A DNA stretch of 7,819 bases from Streptococcaceae bacterium (GTDB taxonomy: Bacteria; Bacillota; Bacilli; Lactobacillales; Streptococcaceae). Shown piece by piece: positions 1 to 7,400 of the stretch (position 1 is its first letter; the number at the start of each line of letters is the position of its first letter). The notes beneath the pieces are model-generated. The model saw only the letters and a program-made list of their open reading frames with translations, did not search any database and was not told the DNA's origin. The DNA lies in the NCBI GenBank assembly GCA_902836505.1, contig CADFQU010000037.1, forward strand, positions 1 to 7,819, given 5' to 3'. The translations under genes were made by a program, and so were the position numbers.

Positions 1-410
<410 letters not shown>

Positions 411-440
411 CTATTTTTTTGGGTTTCCCCATTCGCATTT

Positions 441-469
441 ATTCTACCACTTTTACATTTCTTTGTCAC
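441..469 (-). promoter_or_regulatory. Predicted sigma-A promoter of ldh
   Basis: On the minus strand, GTGACA (469-464, 5 of 6 to TTGACA) and TAGAAT (446-441, 5 of 6 to TATAAT) are separated by exactly 17 nt. Transcription would begin near 434, giving a leader of about 40 nt before the ldh ATG. This is the best two-box promoter in the window, as expected for one of the most highly expressed glycolytic genes. The start site is inferred, not measured. Confidence 0.75.
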
Positions 470-491
470 GGTTTTACGCCTAATTTGGACG

Positions 492-506
492 ATGTAAACG
501 TTTTTA
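492..506. promoter_or_regulatory. Candidate cre box (CcpA operator) between ldh and gyrA
   Basis: The 15-mer ATGTAAACGTTTTTA matches the classical cre consensus WTGNNARCGNWWWCA at every defined position except the fourteenth (T for C). Its centre, 499, lies about 65 bp upstream of the inferred ldh start and about 59 bp upstream of the inferred gyrA start. It is therefore outside both promoter cores. CcpA sites upstream of the -35 box usually activate, whereas sites over or downstream of the promoter repress. The position therefore fits activation of ldh. Binding is inferred from the motif only. Confidence 0.6.
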
Positions 507-542
507 CTCTTGTGTTCCGAAGGAGAAAAAAAGCTCTAAATG

Positions 543-551
543 TGTTATAAT
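543..551 (+). promoter_or_regulatory. Extended -10 promoter of gyrA
   Basis: TGTTATAAT at 543-551 is a perfect -10 hexamer (TATAAT, 546-551) with the TGn extension typical of streptococcal promoters. No good -35 box sits 16-18 nt upstream; the region there is the A-rich run at 524-532. The promoter probably relies on the extended -10. Transcription should start near 558, leaving a leader of about 30 nt. The ribosome site is AGAGG at 573-577, 10 nt before the ATG at 588. I recall that pneumococcal gyrA is reported to have an extended -10 promoter with curved DNA upstream, which this layout resembles. Confidence 0.75.
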
Positions 552-587
552 AGTATGGTGAATTAATTAAAGAGAGGCATTGTTTTA

Positions 588-3050
588 ATGCAGGATAATA
601 ACTTAGTTGATGTTAATTTAACATCGGAAATGAAGACCAGTTTTATCGATTACGCTATGAGTGTTATCGTATCTCGGGCTCTTCCTGACGTGCGAGATGG
701 TTTAAAACCAGTTCATCGTCGAATTCTATATGGAATGAATGAACTTGGTGTTACGCCAGATAAACCACATAAGAAATCTGCCCGTATTACCGGGGATGTT
801 ATGGGTAAATACCATCCGCATGGGGACTCCTCTATTTATGAGGCAATGGTTCGAATGGCTCAATGGTGGAGTTATCGTTACATGCTTGTTGATGGGCATG
901 GGAACTTTGGTTCTATGGATGGAGATGGAGCCGCTGCCCAACGGTATACAGAAGCTCGTATGAGCAAGATTGCTCTTGAAATGCTTCGAGACATCAACAA
1001 AAATACAGTTGATTTCACAGATAACTATGATGCCAGTGAAAGGGAACCAAACGTCCTTCCAGCTCGCTTCCCTAACTTGTTAGTCAATGGAGCGACAGGG
1101 ATTGCGGTAGGGATGGCGACAAATATCCCACCACATAACCTCGGGGAGTCAATTGATGCTGTCAAGTTAATGATGGACAATCCTGATGTGACAACGCGTG
1201 AGTTGATGGAAGTGCTTCCTGGACCAGATTTCCCTACTGGGGCCTTGGTCATGGGCAAATCAGGTATTCATAAGGCCTATGAAACAGGAAAGGGCTCGAT
1301 TGTCCTACGTTCTCGCACGGAGATTGAAGAGATCAAAACAGGGCGAGAACGCATTGTCGTTACAGAATTCCCTTATATGGTCAATAAGACTAAAGTGCAT
1401 GAACACATCGTTCGCTTGGTTCAAGAAAAACGAATTGATGGAATTACGGCAGTTCGGGATGAATCAAACCGTGAAGGGGTTCGTTTCGTCATTGAAGTCC
1501 GTCGCGATGCATCAGCCAATGTTATCTTAAACAACCTCTTCAAGATGACCCAAATGCAGACCAACTTTGGTTTCAACATGTTGGCCATCCAAAACGGTGT
1601 CCCTAAGATTCTCTCTCTTCGTGAGATCCTAGGATCTTATATTGAGCACCAAAAAGATGTAGTGACTCGTCGGACCATCTTTGATAAAGAGAAGGCGGAA
1701 GCTCGTGCTCACATCTTGGAAGGTCTCTTAATCGCTCTTGATCACATCGATGAAGTGATTAAAATCATCCGTAATAGCCAGACAGATGCAGAAGCTCAAG
1801 CTGAATTGATGAGTAAGTTTAAGCTTTCTGAGCGTCAAAGTCAAGCTATCTTGGATATGCGTCTTCGTCGTTTGACTGGTTTGGAACGTGACAAGATTCA
1901 AAGCGAATACGATGACCTCATTGCTTTGATTGCTGATCTCGCTGACATTTTAGCCAAGCCAGAGCGTGTGATCGCGATCATCAAGGAAGAGCTGGATGAA
2001 GTAAAACGCAAGTTTGGAGATCCACGTCGCACGGAGTTGATGGTGGGAGAAGTTCTTTCACTGGAAGACGAAGACTTAATTGAAGAGACCAATGTATTGA
2101 TTACGTTGTCTAATAAAGGCTACATCAAACGCTTGGATCAGGATGAATTTACTGCTCAAAAACGTGGGGGACGTGGTGTTCAAGGTACAGGGGTCAAGGA
2201 TGATGACTTTGTCCGTGAATTGGTTTCTACCAGTACCCATGATCGTTTGCTCTTCTTTACCAACAAGGGACGTGTTTATCGTCTCAAAGGCTATGAAATC
2301 CCTGAATACGGTCGTACAGCCAAGGGACTTCCGATTGTCAACTTGCTTAAGTTAGATGACGGTGAGTCCATTCAGACCATTATTAACGTAGCTCAAGACC
2401 GTAGTGAAGACGCCTATCTCTTCTTTACAACCCGTTCAGGTTTGGTGAAACGGACTAGTGTAGCTGAGTTTGCCAATATTCGTCAAAATGGCTTGAAAGC
2501 TCTTAACCTCAAAGATGAGGATGAGCTGATCAATGTCTTCCTCACTGATGGAAATACTGACGTAATTATTGGAACTAAATTTGGCTATTCTGTCCGCTTC
2601 AAAGAGTCTGTGGTTCGGAATATGGGGCGCTCAGCAACTGGGGTTCGAGGTGTCAACCTTCGTCCAGGAGACCAAGTGGTCGGTGCAAGCGTGATTACAG
2701 ATCAAGATGAAGTATTGATTATCACTGAAAAGGGATACGGTAAACGCACGCGTGCTGATGAGTATCCAACAAAAGGACGAGGTGGTAAAGGGATAAAAAC
2801 CGCTAATGTGGCTGATAAGAATGGTCCTCTGGCCGGTCTCATGACTGTCAAAGGAGATGAGGATTTGATGATTATCACCAATACAGGTGTCATGATTCGT
2901 ACAAGCGTCGCTAATATTTCTCAAACTGGACGTTCGACCATGGGTGTGAAAGTGATGCGTCTGGACCAAGATGCCCAAATCGTAACCTTTACAACGGTTC
3001 AAGCTGATGAAAAAGATGAGTCAGACACTGAAACTGAAAGTGAAGGGTAG
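588..3050 (+). CDS. gyrA: DNA gyrase subunit A
   Basis: GyrA is the DNA-breaking and rejoining subunit of the A2B2 gyrase, the ATP-driven enzyme that adds negative supercoils. At 820 residues it matches the usual streptococcal length (about 820). Seen: the quinolone-determining region surrounds [18 protein letters not shown] (73-90), with Ser81 and Glu85, the fluoroquinolone-sensitive residues. The catalytic tyrosine is Y120 in [11 protein letters not shown] tower and coiled-coil dimerisation region follows (about 350-480). The gyrase-specific GyrA box QKRGGRG is at 524-530, which separates it from ParC. Six beta-pinwheel blade repeats follow, with cores near 509 (NKGYIKR), 559, 616, 664, 714 and 765. 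The tail [15 protein letters not shown] (806-820) is strongly acidic. The start is chosen for the AGAGG ribosome site and the family-like N-terminus [10 protein letters not shown]. It probably forms an operon with srtA, 8 nt downstream. The reading frame is intact. Confidence 0.99.
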   Translation: MQDNNLVDVNLTSEMKTSFIDYAMSVIVSRALPDVRDGLKPVHRRILYGMNELGVTPDKPHKKSARITGDVMGKYHPHGDSSIYEAMVRMAQWWSYRYMLVDGHGNFGSMDGDGAAAQRYTEARMSKIALEMLRDINKNTVDFTDNYDASEREPNVLPARFPNLLVNGATGIAVGMATNIPPHNLGESIDAVKLMMDNPDVTTRELMEVLPGPDFPTGALVMGKSGIHKAYETGKGSIVLRSRTEIEEIKTGRERIVVTEFPYMVNKTKVHEHIVRLVQEKRIDGITAVRDESNREGVRFVIEVRRDASANVILNNLFKMTQMQTNFGFNMLAIQNGVPKILSLREILGSYIEHQKDVVTRRTIFDKEKAEARAHILEGLLIALDHIDEVIKIIRNSQTDAEAQAELMSKFKLSERQSQAILDMRLRRLTGLERDKIQSEYDDLIALIADLADILAKPERVIAIIKEELDEVKRKFGDPRRTELMVGEVLSLEDEDLIEETNVLITLSNKGYIKRLDQDEFTAQKRGGRGVQGTGVKDDDFVRELVSTSTHDRLLFFTNKGRVYRLKGYEIPEYGRTAKGLPIVNLLKLDDGESIQTIINVAQDRSEDAYLFFTTRSGLVKRTSVAEFANIRQNGLKALNLKDEDELINVFLTDGNTDVIIGTKFGYSVRFKESVVRNMGRSATGVRGVNLRPGDQVVGASVITDQDEVLIITEKGYGKRTRADEYPTKGRGGKGIKTANVADKNGPLAGLMTVKGDEDLMIITNTGVMIRTSVANISQTGRSTMGVKVMRLDQDAQIVTFTTVQADEKDESDTETESEG

Positions 3051-3058
3051 GATAAAAA

Positions 3059-3805
3059 ATGGCTTCAAGAAGAAAAAAGAAGAAAACAAGCTTACGCAAT
3101 CGCTTGATTAATATCTTTGCTACTTTACTGATTCTTTTGTCTATCGCCTTGATCTTTAATGCTCCGATTCGGAACATGATCATGGTTTGGCATACCAATC
3201 AGTATCAAGTCAGCAAGGTATCGAAAAAGACCATCGATAAGAATAAAGATGCCAAGACTAGCTTTGATTTTAAAGAAGTCAAATCGCTTTCTACAGAATC
3301 TGTTATCAATGCCCAGTGGCAGGCGCAGAAGTTGCCTGTTATTGGGGGAATTGCAATCCCTGAGTTGAAGATGAATCTTCCGATTTTTAAAGGCTTAGAT
3401 AATGTGGGACTCTATTATGGGGCAGGTACCATGAAAGAGGACCAGGTTATGGGGCAAAGGAATTATTCATTGGCTAGTCACCATGTCTTTGGTTTAACAG
3501 GGGCGAATGAAATGCTCTTTTCTCCATTAGAACATGCAAAAGCTGGAATGAAAATCTATATTACTGATAAGGAAAAGGTATATACCTATGTCATCAATTC
3601 TGTTGAGACAGTGACACCAGATCGGGTCGATGTCATTGCAGATCGTGAAGGGGTAAATGAAATCACCTTGGTGACCTGTGAGGATGCCGCAGCAACTTAT
3701 CGTACGATTGTAAAAGGTACTTTAGAAACTTCAGTAGATTACTCGAAAGCACCAAAAGATATCCTAGAAGCTTTCACAAAATCTTATAATCAAATGCAAT
3801 TATAA
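3059..3805 (+). CDS. srtA: Class A housekeeping sortase (membrane transpeptidase)
   Basis: Sortase A cleaves the LPXTG sorting signal of surface proteins between Thr and Gly and attaches them to peptidoglycan precursor on the outer face of the membrane. Seen in the 248-residue product: a lysine/arginine-rich cytoplasmic start (MASRRKKKKTSLRNR), one membrane segment at about 17-35 acting as an uncleaved signal anchor, a linker of about 50 residues, then the catalytic barrel. The catalytic triad is visible: H141 in LASHHVFG, C207 in TLVTC (203-207) and R215 in AAATYRT. These mirror H142, C208 and R216 of S. pyogenes SrtA. The spacing from gyrA is 8 nt, and the weak ribosome site (TAGGAT, 3048-3053) overlaps the gyrA stop, so translation may be coupled. 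The gyrA-srtA order is typical of streptococci. A strong terminator follows 7 nt later. Identity is confident from the length, the TLVTC motif and the location. Confidence 0.97.
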   Translation: MASRRKKKKTSLRNRLINIFATLLILLSIALIFNAPIRNMIMVWHTNQYQVSKVSKKTIDKNKDAKTSFDFKEVKSLSTESVINAQWQAQKLPVIGGIAIPELKMNLPIFKGLDNVGLYYGAGTMKEDQVMGQRNYSLASHHVFGLTGANEMLFSPLEHAKAGMKIYITDKEKVYTYVINSVETVTPDRVDVIADREGVNEITLVTCEDAAATYRTIVKGTLETSVDYSKAPKDILEAFTKSYNQMQL

Positions 3806-3812
3806 TCAACAA

Positions 3813-3839
3813 AAAAAAGAGGTCCTTGACCTCTTTTTT
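3813..3839 (+). terminator. Intrinsic terminator after srtA
   Basis: A perfect 12-bp stem (3813-3824 with 3828-3839), whose GC-bearing core is GAGGTC/GACCTC, closes a 3-nt loop CTT. The A side runs AAAAAA and the T side TTTTTT. It begins 7 nt after the srtA stop and ends the gyrA-srtA unit. The symmetrical A and T runs would let it work on the opposite strand as well. Confidence 0.9.
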
Positions 3840-4085
3840 GAATATAGACAAATTGTTATTTTACATAAAACAGCTGGATGATTTTTCAAAAATGACTTTT
3901 ATTTTTAGTCATTTAAGAAGAAGAAATATTTTCCGCTGTGAGAAAAGTGACTGAAACACTGTTAATTCAGGCACTCGGAATTATTGAGACCTTAGGCTCA
4001 ATAATTAGTCATGGAACTTCTACGAAGTTCGCTGACGTCCGTACTCACCTAAGGAAAGTTTTTAAGAAGAATTTATCTTTAATCT
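3840..4085. repeat. Gene-free, hairpin-rich intergenic element (candidate dispersed repeat or structured RNA)
   Basis: No convincing coding sequence lies in these 246 bases between two terminators. Three perfect inverted repeats are visible. AAATGACT/AGTCATTT is at 3890-3897 and 3907-3914, with a 9-nt loop. AATTATTGAG/CTCAATAATT is at 3979-3988 and 3997-4006, with an 8-nt loop. GAACTTC/GAAGTTC is at 4014-4020 and 4024-4030, with a 3-nt loop. The second loop contains CCTTAGG (3990-3996), complementary to CCTAAGG at 4048-4054, so a pseudoknot is possible. TTTAAGAAGAA occurs at 3912-3922 and again at 4061-4071. The architecture resembles small streptococcal intergenic repeats such as BOX and RUP, but I do not recognise it as either. 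I found no strong promoter on the plus strand. The type 'repeat' is an inference from structure, since copy number cannot be seen here. Confidence 0.45.
3979..4006. other. Perfect 10-bp inverted repeat with a CCTTAGG loop
   Basis: AATTATTGAG (3979-3988) and CTCAATAATT (3997-4006) are exact reverse complements around the 8-nt loop ACCTTAGG. The loop can also close by CC/GG pairing around TTA. No T-run follows, so this is not an intrinsic terminator. It is the longest stem in the gene-free interval and the probable core of whatever that element is. Confidence 0.7.
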
Positions 4086-4115
4086 AAAAACTCCGGAAAA
4101 CCGGAGTTTTTTTTT
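4086..4115. terminator. Bidirectional intrinsic terminator between the convergent units
   Basis: An 11-bp stem, AAAAACTCCGG (4086-4096) with CCGGAGTTTTT (4101-4111), closes an AAAA loop. On the plus strand it is followed by nine T residues (4107-4115, partly within the stem). On the minus strand it ends with five T residues (4090-4086) and lies 5 to 35 nt beyond the stop of the DUF4298 gene. It should end rexA-operon transcripts on the minus strand. It would also stop anything arriving from the intergenic element on the plus strand, where its T-run is stronger. Confidence 0.88.
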
Positions 4116-4120
4116 CATTC

Positions 4121-4426
4121 TTATCGTTCTTTTAACATCTTAGTCGCAAGGTCTAGCATCTCCACTGCCTTTTGGTAATGCTCGTCCAACAAATCGTAGA
4201 CGGCATCTTCCGATAAGACACCACAGTAGACCTCTTCAGGAAAATCTGGCTGATTGGACAGTTCGACATCGTCCATATAGACCTGGCTAGTGTAGTAATC
4301 GCGAAGGGCGATATAGCTAGACTGGCCTGCTTCTACTCGTCGCAAACATGCTTCAAGCTCTTCGATTAAACCTTGGTAGGCGTTGAGATGGCCTTCCATC
4401 TCTTGGATTCGTTCGATAGGAGTCAT
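4121..4426 (-). CDS. Small DUF4298-type protein of unknown function
   Basis: A 101-residue, acidic, mostly helical cytosolic protein with no signal peptide or membrane segment. I assign it from memory to the DUF4298 family on two signs. One is the start MTPIERIQEMEGHLNAYQGL, a heptad-like amphipathic helix (about 3-32). The other is the C-terminal motif GVLSEDAVYDLL (69-80) after a tyrosine-rich centre (LRDYYTSQVYMDD, 41-53). No biochemical role is known to me and none is proposed. The start is well supported: AAAGGA at 4438-4433 lies 6 nt before the ATG at 4426-4424. The gene begins only 2 nt after the rexA stop, so it must be co-transcribed and is probably translationally coupled with rexA. 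The terminator at 4086-4115 follows directly. Family assignment is fairly sure; function is open. Confidence 0.85.
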   Translation of the reverse strand: MTPIERIQEMEGHLNAYQGLIEELEACLRRVEAGQSSYIALRDYYTSQVYMDDVELSNQPDFPEEVYCGVLSEDAVYDLLDEHYQKAVEMLDLATKMLKER

Positions 4427-4428
4427 GA

Positions 4429-7400
4429 TTAATCCTTTCTATCTGCTAGAGAAACGACTTGTAATTGCTCGCCTCCTAGTAAGATTAAATACGATTCGAT
4501 GCAGTCTATACCATACGAGCGACGGAGGGCTTCTGCGTAGAGTTCCAGTTGGGCTTGGTAGCGATCTAGTAAATCCTGAGGGTTGCGGTAACGGTCTGTC
4601 TTGTAATCAAAGAGAAGAATCCGATCTTCTAGAAGCAAGTAGCCGTCCAAGATCCCCCGAACTACAAAGTCCTGACCACTAGCTGGATCCGTCTTGAGCA
4701 TGGCAAATGGGGCTTCACGATGGACTTTGCCTGACTCCTTGAGCAAGAGTTGGCCCAAGTCAGTCTGGAAGAAGGCTAAGACCTTCTTGAGGTCGATTCG
4801 CTTCTTGACAGCTGGGCTGGCATTGACCTCTTGGAGAATCATTGCTAGGCTCTCTATCGTTGGCATCATCGTCAATGGAATACGTTGCATCAGTTCATGC
4901 ATGGCACTACCGACTGCTGCCCCCGTCACAGCTTCTTCCTTGCCAAAGTTTGGAAACTCAAAGCTTGGTAAGGGAACGGCCACTTTTTCCATGAGATCCA
5001 CTCCTTCGATATCTTGGATGGGTTCATAGAATTTTTTGATTTGACTTGGGGTCCGCACACTAGGGAGTTGGATAGCTGCTTGGTACTGGGTGTTGAGCCG
5101 GTCCACAGATTCTAAGACGTCTAAGGCACGGCGAATCTCTTCTGATTGACGGTTTTCCTTCAGGTCATCGACTGGGAGGGACGTCTTCAACTCCAAGTGA
5201 CCGATTTGCTCCGGCGTCAAGTCTTGGTCGGACACAAAATGAGTCTGATAGGCTAAGTGTTGCTGAGCAAAGACTGCCTGAATGGCATAGAGCCAGTCTT
5301 GGAAACAATTGATCTCCTTCCGAAGAGCTGGGCTCAAGCGTCCATTGACACTGGCTCCCCATTTTCTCTCTTCTAGCCTATCTTGCCGCCCCTTACCGAC
5401 CAAGTAGAGCTTGCGCTCTGCCCGGGTCATAGCGACATAGAGGAGGCGCATCTGCTCCGACAAGGCTGCCAGACGAATCTCTTCGACATTTCGCTGGTAA
5501 GGCAGGGTCTCAATGACCAATCGAACCGCCTCAGGAAGTACCTCTTGATCAGACTCGACAGGAAGATTCGCAATATACTTGATGCCCACCCCATTTTTCC
5601 GACTGATAACGGCATTGGTAGACAGTTCTTTGCCGACAAACTTTTTATCGGTGTTGAGGATAAAGACATAGGGGAACTCAAGTCCCTTGCTCTTATGGAT
5701 GGTCATGAGTTGGACAGCATCCTTAGGAACTGCCTGGGCAACATTGGCCAAGTCGTGCTGGTTTTCCAAGATCTTATCAATCATGGAGATAAAGCGAGGC
5801 AATCCCTTGAAACTAGAGCTTTCGAAGTCATTTGCCCGAAGGGTCAAGGCATAGAGATTGGCCTGCCGTTGGGCACCATTTGGCAGGGCACCCACATAAT
5901 CATAGTAGTGGCGATCCTGGTAAATCTTCCAAAGCAGGTCATAGAGAGAATGCGTCTGGGCATAGTCACGCCAGGCATCCAGTGTCTCCATAAAGCGAGT
6001 GAGTTTCTCTCTTAAGCTTGAATCGATCAACTGAGGAGCACTTCCAGTCTGGTCTAAGGCATGCTGCAGTTTCTCATAGAGATTTTCTGCTTTCTTGCCT
6101 TCAACTCCCTGTAAGGCTATACGAGCTAGCTGGTCCTCGTCAAATTCAAACATGGCTGATTTCATGAGGGCCACCAAGGGATAGTCCTGTAAGGGATTGT
6201 TAATGGTCCGGAGGGTATCCAAGAGGACCATGACCTCAACGGACTGGAGGTAGTTTTCCTCTCCCCCGTCTGCAACAATCGGAATCTGATAGGCTTCAAA
6301 GGCTGAAAGCACCTTGTCGTTACGGGTCCGAGAAGCCGTCAAAAGCGTAATATCTTTGAAGTTTACCCCTTTTTCATTGTGGAGGCGGATGATCTCCTTG
6401 ATGACCAAAAGGACTTCACCTGAGGATAGGCTATCCCCTTCTTGCTCCTCTTCTTCACTTGTTTCAGCCACGTCCTGACTGCCATCATAGAGCAGGAACT
6501 CCGTCTCATAAGCTGGCGTCGGCTCTTTCTTCTCCGGATTGCCCGCTATCAAGCGGTGGCTCTGGTCATAGAGAATCTCCCCAACTTCCTCATCCATGAG
6601 GCGTTCAAAGACATGGTTGGTCGCTTCTAAGACCTCTACATGGCTCCGGAAATTCTCCTTGAGCAGGATCAATTTGCCATCTGCCCCTTCTTCTTGGTAG
6701 GCCTTAAACTTGTCATTAAAAATCTGAGGATCAGCCTGACGGAAGCGGTAGATAGACTGCTTGATATCTCCCACCATGAAGCGGTTGTGGCCATTAGACA
6801 AGAGCTCCAACATCCGCTCTTGAGTGTGGTTGGTATCCTGGTACTCATCAACCATGACCTCATGATAGCGCTCCTGATAGAGACTGCGGATATGAGGAAA
6901 TTCTTCAAGAATCTGGATGGCAAAATGGCTGATGTCGCCAAATTCAAAGGTATTTTCCTGCTTCTTGCGTTCCAAATATGCAATCGAGAAAGCTTGGACA
7001 AAATCCCTGAGCAAGACTAGCAAAGGCAAGGGTTCATCCTTAAAGCGAATCTGATAGGTTAGTTGGTAGTGCTGGGAGGCTGCTGCCCGCAAGGCTTCAA
7101 TGCGTTCTTTGCGTTTGTCATTAAAGGCAGTCGTTAGCTCTTTCAAGTCTTCTTTTCGTGTCGTGATGGTCAGACTTCGTCCGCCGCTGGCACGGGAGAT
7201 CAAGACCACCCGCTCCAAGACCTCAAAAATTGCTTCCTGGCTGGATTTCTCATTGAGACGAGCAATCAAGTCTTGAATAGCGGTGACATTTTCTTGGTAC
7301 TTGGCCCCTGAAAATGCTTGTCCTTCATTAGCCAGATGGAAGGTAAAGAAAGATTCCAATTCAAAGAGTTGCTCTTTTACCTCTTGGGCTAACTGATCCA

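Noticed and set aside
520..566. AAGGAG followed by a short frame MCYNSMVN ahead of gyrA
   Set aside because: The frame overlaps the gyrA -10 box, so it would not be on the gyrA transcript. The spacing of 14 nt is poor and no promoter for it is visible.
2631..3002. 123-codon open frame on the minus strand inside gyrA
   Set aside because: It lies wholly antisense to the conserved GyrA pinwheel; the sequence looks like shadow translation with no domain.
3892..3954. 20-codon frame starting MTFIFSHLRRRN on the plus strand
   Set aside because: It has no adequate ribosome site or promoter and begins inside a perfect inverted repeat.
4011..4052. 13-codon frame MELLRSSLTSVLT on the plus strand
   Set aside because: There is no ribosome site, it overlaps the 4014-4030 hairpin, and it is too short to support as a gene. 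It more likely reflects the intergenic element.
4061..4077. Possible CiaR operator (TTTAAG-N5-TTTAAG) for a csRNA
   Set aside because: The second half reads TTTATC (4 of 6), and the terminator hairpin starts only 9 nt later at 4086, leaving no room for a csRNA.
5383..6015. 210-codon open frame on the plus strand inside rexA
   Set aside because: It is antisense to the conserved helicase and linker region of RexA, lacks a recognisable domain, and is explained by the coding bias of the opposite strand.
6640..7020. 126-codon plus-strand frame inside rexA
   Set aside because: It is antisense to the Walker B and motif III region, which is strongly conserved as RexA.
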